A model generated the notes under the pieces. The model was not told the DNA's origin, did no database searches, and worked only from the letters and a program-made list of their open reading frames with translations. From Rhabdornis inornatus (lineage: Eukaryota; Chordata; Aves; Passeriformes; Rhabdornithidae): DNA of 64,000 nucleotides. The stretch's first letter is position 1. The number at the start of each line of letters is the position of its first letter. The position numbers were made by a program, and so were the translations under genes. This document shows, in pieces, positions 26,615 to 38,345 of this stretch. The stretch covers positions 1,231,555 through 1,295,554 of the forward strand of contig VWZS01010177.1 in assembly GCA_013397075.1 (NCBI GenBank), given 5' to 3'.

Positions 26615-27747
26615 TAATTACAGACATAGTGAAGGAGAAAATAGTTTCTACTCTTCCATTTTGTAGTGTGACTTGGCTGCCATGCTGTTTCAATAGTCTA
26701 TGCCATTCGGTTGAACATTTTTGTCCCTGTGAAATTACATCTTCTTTAAGATCTTTAAAATATCATTTTAGTCCATACTACACTATCTATACAACTTATA
26801 GAACATAAGCTGATGTTTCACTGTGGTATAAAACAAATACAGTAAGAAATTATTCTTCTCTTCTTTATTATAGAAAAGTAGATGGCTTGGAGGACCAGCC
26901 TCTCAAGATATGGAAAAGTATGGAACTGACATCATCACATATTTCATTAAATAGTAGTTTCTTGAATGCAAATACTGCACAGCAGTTTCTCAAAACATCT
27001 GAAAAAAACTTATGGGTTTAGGTTTTATCTCTCCATAAAGATAAAAACAGTTCAAATCTCTTGTCCTCCTTCAGGGTAACAGCCATTCAGCTGAAGGGTA
27101 AGGTTTCTCGAAAAGTATAGATTCATTCCAGCTGCCTTTTTTTTGCTGTTACTACTCCCGTATGGTAAAAAAATAGCTAGTATCAGAAGTCAAATTCTGA
27201 TTTTTTCTGGGAAAAAAACCTATACATGCATAATAAACAATAATAATACAAGTATTTCTTACAATTCCATGACCTATAACTCGTACAGTTAATACAAAAG
27301 AATCCCATATTTGAATATCATAAACCAGATATTTATAAAATTAATTAAATAGAATTAAATAGGACAGTGTTTGTTAACTCAATACAATATTCAAAACTAC
27401 AAATCTGAACTCTAATGTTTCATGTGGGTTTCTGTTCCTCTTCTCCCAGACTCAAGGAAAGACTGTGTATTCCACATGTGTATTCTGGACGTGGAAAGAA
27501 AATCTTAGAAATAGTGACTTAAATAGTTCTAACATTTCTCAACAGTTTGATGCTGATTCCCTACCTGCTGCAGTCCTTTGATTTCTGGCTTTCTATTCCT
27601 TTTTCATTCCTTTTATTCTGAACAGCACAAGGATAGTGTGCCACCATTTATAATGCAACAAGGTAGGACTTTTGCAACATTTCTTCAGTAACAAGAACAC
27701 CACATAGTTCATATTTACCGAGATAGAGTCAAGTAATAAAATGTAGT

Positions 27748-27833
27748 TTTCAAAACTCCCAATGCCTAGTGTCAAGCAGGCATCATTTCAATGAATGATG
27801 TCTGCTTGACACTAGGCATTGAGAGTTTTGAAA
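27748..27833. repeat. Near-perfect inverted repeat (40-bp arms, 6-nt loop)
   Basis: Left arm 27748-27787 and right arm 27794-27833 pair at 38 of 40 positions around the loop 27788-27793. The two exceptions are C27759/A27822 and G27780/T27801. The arms share the core aatgcctagtgtcaagcag and its complement. The result is an 86-nt stem-loop with no bulges. Its size resembles a microRNA precursor, but stems that perfect are more like a recent inverted duplication or a short foldback than a conserved miRNA. I do not recognise the arm sequence, and transcription cannot be judged from sequence. Confidence 0.95.
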
Positions 27834-27883
27834 GCCGCATCTTTGAATTTGATCCTATTTTACTGGCAAAAGTCTTGAACTAC

Positions 27884-27925
27884 ATTTTTTTTCTGAAAAG
27901 AAATATTTTTTTTCTGAAAAGAAAT
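27884..27925. repeat. 21-bp perfect tandem duplication
   Basis: Two identical 21-bp units (27884-27904 and 27905-27925), each an A, eight T and ctgaaaagaaat. It lies about 50 bp beyond the hairpin and overlaps the end of the hairpin's possible outer extension, so the rearrangements cluster. Confidence 0.93.
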
Positions 27926-29107
27926 ATCTTTATACATCCTAGCTATCTCTCATAGCCAGAGAAATTACTAAATAACTAAACCTTAAAATTATGAATGTCT
28001 TTAGTTCTAACAAACTCTGATTAAAATTATTCTCATAAAAGAGCTAAAAAAATATCCTGAAGATTTTACTCATAAATCTGCAGAATAGAGTGGGCAAAAA
28101 CACACCCAGGGTAAATTCATGTTTTTAGTTTTAATATCATCTTCCTTACATGCACAGGCCAATTACTATCTGCATTGTAGCAAGGATATAGAGCCAGCAG
28201 CGTGTTTCTGGCCTCAATATGCAAATTTCTGCCTATTGGACTGTACTATGCTGAATGTCAAAACCTAGCCTAGCTTTTTTGTCTCCTTTGATAAAATAAA
28301 GGATTCTTAAGATGTTTGGGATTTTTGCATTTGAATATAGTAGCAGTGAAGTAGTAATTTTATTCTGGCTCCGGTTTAAGAAGAGGTGAGTTCATATATT
28401 TGTATATTACTATATATTCATTTCATAAATACAATAGAATATAAGATCTAGACAGAAAAGTCAATCTCACACTTTTTAATTTTACATATGTTAGTTGCAC
28501 AGCAATTGGATTTTTTTATTTATCCACTAAAATGAACAAAACCTTTAATACCTTTTTTATTTAAATGAAAAATCAACTTACTATATTATAAACAAACTTC
28601 ACGTGGTGAAGAGAACAACTTAAATAGCTGAGAACTTTTCTCCCTGTTTCCAATAGGCTTTATATAAATCTGATTGTCAGCAGGAAATATCTGCAGTGCA
28701 GATATAATTATCTTTCCTCACATTTGTAACGCTTGTAGAGACTTGTTTATACTTGTGCCACTGTGACTCAACAGGAACTAACACAGTACAACCCATATAT
28801 CCTTCAAAGACTGGAAGCATGCTTCTTGTTAATTAAATGTGTATGCATGCATGTTTGCAATGACAATGTATGTGCTGATTGATTTTTTTCTGTGCCCTCA
28901 CTTCTCATTCCACTTCTACCCAGCTGTTAATTGGATGTGTTTGCCTACCAACCAGTAGCCTCCTATGATGGAGCAACTGCACCAGTGGACAGAGGAAAAG
29001 CTACAGATGTCATCTACCCAGACCTCTGATAAGGTCCTGCACAACATTCTTACTTCTGTATTGGACAGGCATGGATTTGTTGGGTGAACTTTCAGGTGGA
29101 TAAAGAA

Positions 29108-29194
29108 TTGGATGGAGGGATGGATGGATGGATGGGTGGATGGATGGATGGATGGATGGATGGATGGATGGATGGATGGATGGATGGATGGATG
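29108..29194. repeat. (ATGG)n microsatellite inside CR1
   Basis: About 21 tetranucleotide units, nearly pure, with two early interruptions (gatggaggg and gatgggtgg). It begins exactly where the CR1 reverse-transcriptase sequence carries a natural 'ggatgg', which is the likely seed. Because 12 bp equal three units, the frame reads as a repeated M-D-G-W peptide that rejoins the downstream RT frame. Confidence 0.95.
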
Positions 29195-29424
29195 TTCAGA
29201 GAGTTGTAGTCAATGGTTCGATGTACAAGCGGAAACCTGTAACAAGAAGTCTCCCTCAGTTGTCTGCACTGGGACCAGTACTATTTAATATATTTATTGA
29301 CGATGTAGACAGGCAGATTGAGAACACCCTCAGCCGACTTGTAGGTGACACCAAGCTGAGTAGTGTGGTTGACATATCTGACGGATGGGATGTCGTTCAG
29401 AGACTGGACAGGCTGGAGGAGTAA
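29128..29424 (+). pseudogene. CR1 reverse-transcriptase remnant with MDGW repeat
   Basis: The frame opens in the microsatellite (repeated M-D-G-W, about residues 1-22) and continues in phase into CR1 reverse transcriptase: VQRVVVNG, then ALGPVLFNIFIDDVD, then RLVGDTKLSSVVD, and a stop at 29424. Where the polymerase normally carries an aromatic or hydrophobic residue, A, D, D before T-K-L, this copy has V-G-D, so one of the paired catalytic aspartates is lost. The frame is a relic; its ATG comes from the microsatellite. Confidence 0.85.
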
Positions 29425-30747
29425 TCCCATGTAAATATATGAAGGTTCAACAAGGCAAAATGTTGGAACAGACTGGGTGATGAAGGTATTAAAAGCAGCT
29501 AGGCAGAGAAAAGGAGTTGAAGATACTGTTGGATGAAAAATTGGACACGAACTGCCATCATGCACTTGCAGACCTAAAAGCCAACTGCACTAAAAGTAGT
29601 GTGGCCAGAAAGTTGGGGAAGGTGATTTTTCCCTTCTAATCTGCTGCTATGAGACCGCACCTGGAGTACTGAATCCAGCTCTGGTGTAAAGGAAAGAAGG
29701 GGATATGTTGGGGTTAGCCAAGAGGAAGGGTATGAAAATTATCAGAGAAATGGAGCACCTCTCCTATGAGGAAAAGCTGAGAAAGTTGGTGTTTTTTAAC
29801 CTGGAGAAGAGAAGACTGTGGGGACACCATACTGTGCCCTTCCAGTATATAAAGGCAGCCTAAAGGAAAAATGGAGAAAGGCTTTTTACCACAGGTCTGT
29901 AGTGATAGGACCAAGAGCAATGGTTTTTAACTGAAAGAATAAAGGTTTAGATTGTGTGCAAGGAAGAGTTTTGTCAGAATAAGGATGACACATTGGAATA
30001 AGTTGTCTAAAGAGATCTTAGATTCCCCATTAGAGGAAATGTTCAAGGCCAGGTTACAGGGGACTTTGAGCAGCCAGATCTAAAATCAAGTGTATCTGTC
30101 CAAGGCAGATGTTTAGAACTAGAAATTCTTTAAAGGTTCCTTCCAACCTAAAGCATTCTACAATTCTGTGATTGTAGATACACGTGACATCATCTCTTGT
30201 TGTATTGATTCAGGCATGCAAATAGTATAGAGACAATGTAAAATCTGTTTACTTTGAATTTAGAGTTGGGTAATTTTGATCCTTAATATATGTTCTATAA
30301 CATGCATTTTTAAATTTTGTATGTGCAACACTGAATAACACATTTTCAATTCATTCTAACAAATAATAAAGTATAGAATAGAAATGGAAAATATTTTAGC
30401 CCTTAGGCTTACCACATTACTTATATAATGCATAGAATTTTTAAAAAGGCCAAACAGTTTTAAACACAACTGTATGTTATTATTTTAAGTGTGACGTAGT
30501 AATTGATGCCACTGTTTTCAGAGATCTGTGTTTTTTCAAAAAGAGGTAAATAGATATAGGTAAATATATGACTAATGGAAATTTTAGACCTTTGTAAGAA
30601 CTTAAATTATGTCCTCCTCTGAAATTCAGTTTATTAACACTAAGATCTTGATCCTGCAGATCTTTCTGAGGTGTGTAGCACCCAGTGTATACACAAGCCC
30701 CTCCCCCCCACCTCTCCCCAACAGATATTACTGCCAAACAACAGTAA

Positions 30748-31410
30748 ATTCCAGAGCGCAGTGAAGAGGCGGGGACCAGATGTGTCTATGGAGACAGAGG
30801 CTTAATTACAGACCTCAATTGTACTAGTAAGATCCTGCTTAATTGTGCATACTCCTTTGATAATTTAGCCCAGCTGCTCTGCAGCTATAAGAGCCATACG
30901 GCGTAATATGTCTCAGAATACTTCATGCTTTTATTAGAAAGATTGACAGCAATGTGCAAAATAATGCTTAGTCCAGCCCAATATATAGTTGCACATGGAA
31001 AGAGAAATCAGTTTGTATTTATTTATTTTGTCTTCTGATAAATGCATATTGAGTAACTGAAATTATAGGCTCCTTTAGATTACACCAAAGTCACTTGTTC
31101 TCCCAGTAATGTCAAGGCTCTGGTTTATTAAAGGATGAGCTGCTGCAAAATTTACATTTTTAAATGTAAACACCTCACTGAAACTAGACAAGAAAACAGA
31201 TCGTAGTATTTTCCCATAACAGGAAGGGATTCAAATGCATATGATTATATGCCAGCATACAGGTGGTATTTTACCATGTATGAGTACATGCTGCTGAAAT
31301 CTGCAATTAAAAGCTAACGTTTGTATTGCCGAGCTAAATGTCCTTTAAAAACTTGTGATATCCCTGAAGAAGAATTATGAAGTTCTTATGAGATGAGAAA
31401 TCGGTGTTTT
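30748..31410. promoter_or_regulatory. Possible conserved non-coding block (speculative)
   Basis: This block is unique-looking, has balanced composition, contains several CpG dinucleotides (for example in gaggcgggg and catacggcgtaat), and has no long mononucleotide runs. It also carries TAAT/ATTA-type cores (cttaattacag, caattgtact, gcaattaaaag). Such features are common in vertebrate developmental enhancers, but they are weak evidence. No conservation data were available, so this is only a candidate. Confidence 0.2.
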
Positions 31411-34400
31411 CCTCTTGTAGGCACTACCAATAAATGATTAACAGAAGCCAGTTAATGAAGAAAAATACCTGAAGTCTTGTAAAATTCAGACTTATTTACT
31501 TCCTCTGCCTCTTCTTCCAGCCCTTAATGTTAAAACTGTACCAGGACATATAGTCCTTTCTGCCTGCTTCTGTGCTTCATAAGTTTCTGGCTGAACAAAA
31601 CGTCTATAAAGGATGTTGATAAAGCTTGGAGCAACCCCATGACTCTTTTGTCTTTGAGTTCAGCCTCACATCCCTGTAGGGAAGAGTCAGAAAATTAATC
31701 TGAAATAACTTACTTTGCTCTTCCCTCTTTTTCTCTGTCCTGAATCCAGATCATTCTAACCCCCAATTACGCATTTTTAAGTCCTTGATCTTGCTTTCTC
31801 CAGCTTTTATATTACACAGGGGAAAACATATAGAAGGTTAAAATCATGAACAGAAGGGCCTTAAGGCTATGTCAAGGCCATTAAGGAAACTACAGCTGGT
31901 ACTGCTCTGGGGACCATGTACACACATATTATCAAGACAGCCTAAGAGATGTTTTTTTCTACAGTCCCAGTAGCATTTTCCAAAGCTACCTCACCAGAGT
32001 TTGGGGATACAAAATTGCAGGGATCATTACCAAAGGGGAGTACAGCAGAGTAAAGCATACTGAGGGGTACAGAGTTTGAAATGCATGAAATGAAGTGCTT
32101 CATGCCTCTTGATCTCAGCACCAGAGAATGTTTCTTCATCACTTTTATTTATTAGAATGCAAAATGAAAACCCATACAGGATGCTACTGTAGGAAAAAAG
32201 TCAGCATTGCAGCTTAATAGAAAGCACCCAAGGATCTGTCCCTATTCCTGAGTTCCAGGGGCACCCTGTACTTAAAACGCAAAGAGTTTGCACATCTTTT
32301 AAGGGACATAGGGAGCAATCTGAACACACAATTGACCTAGTCTATCACCTTTTGTTGTCTCTATGCCTGGTTCTTTGACACATCAGGATGTCCAGAGTCA
32401 GTCTTCTTTGGTCTATTCAACAATGTGACTGAAATTTACCTACTTGGTTGGTTTATTTTTTTTTGTTGGTTGTTAGGAATTTTTTTTTGTCAAACTCAGA
32501 AACTGACAGTAGCAGAATGGGTAATCTACAATCTAATTTTCTATAAATGTATCTTCTATCTTCCTACATCTCTCCTCTGAGCTTTTTGCCTCTTAGGATA
32601 TGATATTTTTTATTTTGCCTTAAGAATTATTTCTGTTGAATTTTGTGACCAATGAATAACTTCATTTTGCTATTACTGTTGTTATCATCCCTCACTAATT
32701 CACATTGGATCTCCAGTGAATAACAGTGAAGTAAAATGGGGAGGGAGGAGATGAGGTACAGTGTTTTATGATGACACTACATTTGTTATGAACACACATT
32801 TTAGAAGAGAAATTATTTTCTTGATGAAATTATGTGCACATCTTTTTGTTACAAGAAAGCCTGTCAGGAATATTTGAACATATAAATTGCAGCCCAGCAG
32901 TCACGGTTCATATCCTTGACTTTGATTCCTAACTTCACTCTTTTGCAACGAAAACATGGAGGCAATTAAAATGATCCAGATACAAAATTTGTTATTGGAA
33001 GTCATATTTTAGTGAAAAACCTCTCAATGCAACCTCAGTGAAGATGATATTGAGTTGGCAAAAATAAAATGCTCTAAAAAGTCAAATATTCTGAAATACG
33101 ATATTTAGGTAGGATGGTTTATTCAAACAAGATTTCATTTGGTTCATTGAAAATATTAATTTCAGTAATTAATTATTTTATTAAATGTTAAGTAAAAAAT
33201 GACAGTGAAACAATTTATCTGTAGTTTAATTATAAGCAACTTTACCATATCATGTTGTTCTTCAACAGCAGAATATCTAAATCTCTTCTTTAAAAATTAT
33301 ATAACTCCCCTCTGCTGCCTGTACCTAATATAGGAAGTATATATTTCTGAAGGAATAAAGATTTAAAGGGAGACATGAGACACAGAGAAAATAAAGTGGG
33401 CAATTTGGAGGAAGGTAAAAAGAATGGAAAGAGTAATGAAGCAGAATGTCTGTAGCAAATGGACATACAATTTGCAGGCTGTAAAAATTCCTGACTCAGT
33501 GAAGGGGACATAGAAACAAGGAAAGACAGAAAAACAGGGTCTCATCTTAAGAAATTCACCTGTGGCCATTTGCTTATAATTTTGTCCTTTGAAATACAAT
33601 TTTTATTCAAATGAAAATGCCTTATTAAGGTTACACCACCAGTGGATCAGGAGTAAATTGGTGTTTAGTGTCAATTTCTGGAGTGTCTGAATACTTATAA
33701 ACATTTTAGTTTTTATAAAGCTTACTTATAAGAATTTTAATTTTCTTAATTTTTTTTTTAATTTTCCCCTTTATTTGAATATCTCTGTAGTTTTCAGGCT
33801 TTTCTTCTTCATATTTATACCATTTTGTATCATCTCACCTAATAAAAATATTACCTCTAATCTCCATCTTAACATTTCCAATGGCAAAAATATTAAAATA
33901 AATTTGAAACCAAATTACCTCCTCAAACTGATTTTATTCAGGAATATATAAAATATCCAAAGCCAAAATTAACAAAATTAATTCTAATTTAATTTTGGTT
34001 TACTTTTATTAAATTTCATTTTAACAATAGAAATCAGTATAATTTTATTGCATTAATATTATCTTCAATATTTTAAGCACCACAGATTTTTTTTTATGCT
34101 ATACAGTTAAATAAATAAAATTAAATAAAGGCTATTTTTTTTTCATGTCACATACCAATAGAAGGAAAGAGAAAACCTCTTTCAGCTTAGATGACGTATT
34201 TATTGATTTAAATTGGGCAAACCTCATAATTGTTTTTCATAACTGGAAAATTTTCAACAAAATCAGTCTATCACACATTTGCCACAGCCAAAACAATTTA
34301 AACAGAAGTGCATCAAAGGAGAAAATCACCCTATGCAGAAGGTCTGTTTAGGACTCATGAAGAATTTATATTCTGCTTTATTTTCAATGTGCCAATATTT

Positions 34401-34555
34401 TGAAGCTCTGTCCTGAACATAGCACATTTTTAAATACTTTTAGCAGTATGGAGTAATGATGTCCTACATAAATCAGTATTTTACAACTGATCATATAAAT
34501 ACCTAAATTCAATGCTGAGTTTGACTGTTGTTTTAATGTGTTATTAGTCCCTAGC

Positions 34556-34595
34556 AAGAAAAGAAAAAGAAAAGAAAAGAAAAGAAAAGAAAAGN
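34556..34595. repeat. (AAAAG)n microsatellite ending at an N
   Basis: About eight aaaag units from about 34556 to 34594, followed by one ambiguous base (34595). The N probably marks uncertain array length in the assembly. Confidence 0.92.
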
Positions 34596-37444
34596 CTATT
34601 TTATTTGTCATTTCAAATAGGATGGTAAATGTGAACATGAATGGATATTTTATTGATGAAACAGTAAATTTGTAAACTCTTTATCTTTAATTCTTATAAC
34701 TGTTTTCCTATACATGGGATTCGTGAATTATAGGAGTTCACCTATAGCTAGAGGGGAAAAACTTTATGTTTTGCTCACTATAGTTTTTCTTGCCCAGAAC
34801 TAAATGGAAAGTCACCTATCAGGGTGGAAGAAGTGTAGCTGAAGTGCTTTATTGTAAAGCAAGTCTGAAATGCAAAGCAGCTGAGTGAAGAATATAAAAT
34901 CTGTTGTGAGGCAGCACTTAGTTTTGTTTGCAGAGCAGGCAAAATGGGCAAACCTTTGTCTCTTCTTCCTCCCTGTTGACTTTCTCTGCATCTGGTGCCT
35001 TTAAGAAGTAATACAGAATATATCCCATTTTCAAATATACCATTGTATGAAGTGTATTTTATAAATTTCAGACTGTAGAAAACCTTTGCACTTATGAAAG
35101 TATGTGATGCGACTACAGAGTCTGATAAATGAATATTCAAATACTTTTAATAAAAACAAAGATATTGCCATGCAATTTAAACCATTTTCTTCTACTCTTC
35201 TACCCAAAATCTTTTGGGTTTTAGGTCTTTTATACTAAATAAAACTTAATGAATTTTACCTCAAATTCTGACTAAGTTCTTATATATGGATTTCACAATT
35301 TGACAAGCAAGCTATCTTTGACAGATTTAGGTCTGAGATAATAAATGCCTATTCCTGATAAAAGAGCTTGCTGTGATTAAAAGGGTTTTGAAAACTTTGC
35401 TGGTTTGATAATATCTTGTGGGTTTTCTCATACTGAGTCATTAGGATCTTACTTTTTCAGGGGGGGTCTTACATATTTCTGTGATTTTTAAACCTATCAA
35501 ATTTTATCACATATTAAAAAAAAATATTTTTTGAAATTTATTTTATGAAGTACATCACCACAGGAAGAAAAACATTAGGTACACATACAATTCATTCAGT
35601 GTTTGTCACGATCTTCCAATTTTATTGCTCTTTTTTTCTCAACATCAGTAGCAGGTTTTTTACACACATTTGTTTGGTTGTGGTGATTTTTTTCCTGGTA
35701 TTTCCACAACACATTTTGAATCAATTTTTCAGTAATTCTTTAGTAGAATCTGTATCCAGCTGAGAGCTCTCATTCTGCAGGAATCTTTCTCATTGTGTGT
35801 AAATGGTCCTACTTTAAGTGTTGATAGAGAGCTTGGTGAGATGTCCAAATGGAGATGCATAATATTATTTAAAATGCCACAGTGTTTTCCAAGAGGTGCA
35901 TATAGAACTGTAATTTATGACACTTTTGAATTGTTTGGAGGCTGGGTAGCATGCCCATTGTGCAAGCTATTAAACAGGGTCTGTAATGAATAGCATTCTT
36001 TTTTAACTATATTGAAACACAGATCTGTGGAACTAATGTTCTCAGAAATGTCAAGAGTTGCACTTTAAAATACTGGGGTCTGACATGGCAGACAATATTT
36101 ATGTTTGCATCCTATGAAATGAAAAATCATTTTTAGGGGCAAAAAATTAAATAAGTTTTCCAGCTATCCAAAACAAAAATCTGAACCTCAGAATATCTAT
36201 CAGGTAAAAATTTCTAAGTTTAGGTAATTTAAACAAAATCATGATCTAAGTGACTTATTGATCTATTGGTGACAAGTAATTACGAAGTGATTTGTGAATA
36301 CACAGTCAAAATCAATAGCAACAATACAGAAGATAAACCACTGTACTAGACATTTCAAAAAGTCAATAAACACATATTTCTAAACACCCTTCTGTAGCCA
36401 ATGACCTTCTCTCTGTCTCTGTGTCACACACTCATTCACACAAAGATACAGGTCATGTGGAGGTTACCAGTATAGCATTGCCTGGGAGTGGGGGAGTCCC
36501 TCTGTTCTCAACCTTTTGTAGGAGATGAGGGTTCCCTGAATTCGAGGGGACCTTGCTGACAAATGCACTGCTGAGAAAGCACTTCATGAGCTTGTGCTCG
36601 CACAGCCAAGGTGTGATCCCTGCCTTGTCACCCTGAGTATTGCACCCTGCGCTGCCACCTCACTCAACAGAGCACAACAGCTCATTTTAATTACTTGTTC
36701 GTGTTTATTTCAAGCTGTCTCACGCTTTGTTTCAAAAGTAATTTTGGAATGGGTTTAACTGAAGCAATGAGAACTTACTTCGGAAAGAGATATTTAGGAA
36801 GTGCAATTTACTTCTAAGAGGAAAACACAAGTCCCTATGTTTTCTGTCAATGCTTTCCAAGATGCCAGATTACTGGCAGAATTTATATTCACCTTGACTT
36901 TGATAAGAATATTATTTTCAGGCAAAATAGTAAGTAGTTGGGAAATCAGATGGCTAGAATAGGACCATATTTTAGATTCCAGACATCTGTCTTTGAAGTT
37001 GGGATTCACCTCTCAGGTGTACACAACTGTCTACAGACCTCGTCTAAATCTGTCTCTTTAAGTGAGCACCGTGACTAAAGCCTGAGCACAGTCAAAGGAA
37101 AAACAACAATACAGTTAATGGATTTGATTCAGTTGTGCACACACAAGGTACCAAATGCCACTTGAGGGTACCTTGGTTACTTCACTTCTCTAGTAGCTGC
37201 CATTAAAAGTGAATACAGATCATATGTATGCCCTCTGGGAAAACTGTCAGTTCATGTAGTTGCTGTTGATAACTTCAAGGTATATTGTGACACTAGGTTT
37301 TTACTTGTAGGTCACTAATCCTAACCAGTGAAATTTATAGACCTCTTAAGGAGGTGTGATTTATACAAGTAATACATATATATTATATACATCCAACAAC
37401 AGACACTGGAACATAAAACTCAGAGAGCCGTAGAAGTTTTAGCA

Positions 37445-37526
37445 AAAAATAAAACAAAACAAACAAGCAAACAAACAAACAAAACCCCCAAACAAACAAA
37501 CCAAAAAACCCCAAAACCAAAAACCA
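37445..37526. repeat. (AAAC)n-like A/C-rich repeat
   Basis: A run of aaac and aaacaagc units followed by degenerate A/C-rich sequence (ccccaaaaccaaaaacc). It is a simple repeat of about 80 bp. Confidence 0.9.
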
Positions 37527-38019
37527 GACTGGAATTTGTTTCCCAAGGAGGCTACGAATTTTTTAAACTTCTGGTGAATAGGACCTGAGGAATCTAATCA
37601 GACTTCAAAGTTTGACCTAGGAGGTTGGCCCAGTATTGGTATCCCAATGTCCCTCCTACTCTACAGTCTGTCTGTTTTGTGTATCCACTTGAGATATTTT
37701 AGGGAGAAACATGAACAGGCTATAGTGAAGACAAGACTGGTCTCAAAAGTGACAGCATAAACAGGGTGAAGAGGCCCAGTTCTGCCTCAAAGCAGCTCAC
37801 TCCAATTTTCTTCTCAATATTATTTGAGAAATTGTTCATGCACTTGCAATCAGAAAGCTGAATTTTTTAACAGAACCAAGCAAAATTCTAGAAAGGTGCT
37901 CTGAGATTCCGGCAGAAAATCTCTAAGCATAGTTCTTCTTACAGCTATGTTATTAGTATTTTTGTGACAACTATAATTTAAAAATACCTGCACATATTAA
38001 GTAGTCTTGAGTTAAATTA

Positions 38020-38345
38020 TACCTATAAAAATTATACCAAACATTGCATTGGAAAAGAAGGATAGAGTCTTTATTGCTGTCTGACCAGTTTATCAGGACT
38101 TGTAAAGAAATCCTGCTGATAAATATGTGATCAATATGATAAAGTATATGAAGATTTCCAAAAGGAATTTGACAAGGTTCATCTCCAAAAGATGTTCAAT
38201 AAACTAAGCAGAGCTGTGTTATTCTCATTTTAGCTCCCAATAATCTCATCTAGACTCCCTTTCCGACAATCTTATCTAGGTTCTCTTTTCTATGAAAGGC
38301 TGGACCAGATGGTCTTTTGACTCTACACCTTATTTATTTATCTGA
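38020..38345 (+). mobile_element. CR1: Faint, old CR1 fragment
   Basis: Two patches read like a worn CR1 in sense orientation: 'ggaatttgacaaggttcatctccaaaagatgttcaataaactaagcag' (about 38163-38210), which follows the reverse-transcriptase block starting 'gcctttgacaaggt', and 'ggctggaccagatggtcttttgac' (about 38300-38323), which resembles the 3' end near the terminus. The stretch between them is unclear, so there may be a large internal deletion. Confidence 0.5.

Larger units (their letters stand above)
23471..28964. other. AT-rich DNA carrying two palindromes, no gene seen
   Basis: No gene or known interspersed repeat recognised. Small structures inside it are annotated separately: a 16-bp tandem repeat at 23521, a palindrome at 24156, a short tandem repeat at 26582, the large hairpin at 27748 and a 21-bp duplication at 27884. 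Confidence 0.55.
28965..30175 (+). mobile_element. CR1: CR1 LINE, longest copy in window
   Basis: About 1.2 kb of sense CR1. It enters inside the reverse-transcriptase region ('gcaactgcaccagtggacagagg', 'gatgtcatctacccagacc', 'aaggtcctgcacaacattc'), passes through an expanded ATGG microsatellite at about 29108-29194, and continues with 'agagagttgtagtcaatgg' and 'ctgggaccagtactatttaata'. It then crosses the 3' untranslated blocks ('gagaccgcacctggagtactg', 'ggagcacctctcctatgaggaaa', 'ggttacaggggactttgagcagcc') and ends with 'ttccttccaacc' and 'cattctacaattctgtgatt'. Stops and small deletions make it dead. Confidence 0.92.
30176..38019. other. AT-rich DNA, no gene seen
   Basis: No coding exon recognised in nearly 8 kb. 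It includes a moderately CpG-bearing block at 30748-31410 that looks less repetitive than its surroundings, an AAAAG array at 34556, a GC-richer patch at 36470-36680 and an AAAC array at 37445. Frames such as 34778-35140 (120 codons, minus) show no domain. Confidence 0.5.

Noticed and set aside
27748..27833. Calling the hairpin a microRNA gene
   Set aside because: Size fits, but the stem is too perfect, the arms are not recognised, and expression cannot be seen; kept as an inverted repeat.
29101..29200. Tandem array as CRISPR or other spaced repeat
   Set aside because: It is a plain tetranucleotide microsatellite without spacers, in a vertebrate genome.
34778..35140. 120-codon minus-strand frame
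   Set aside because: No recognisable domain, no splice or promoter context, and the composition expected of chance frames in AT-rich DNA.
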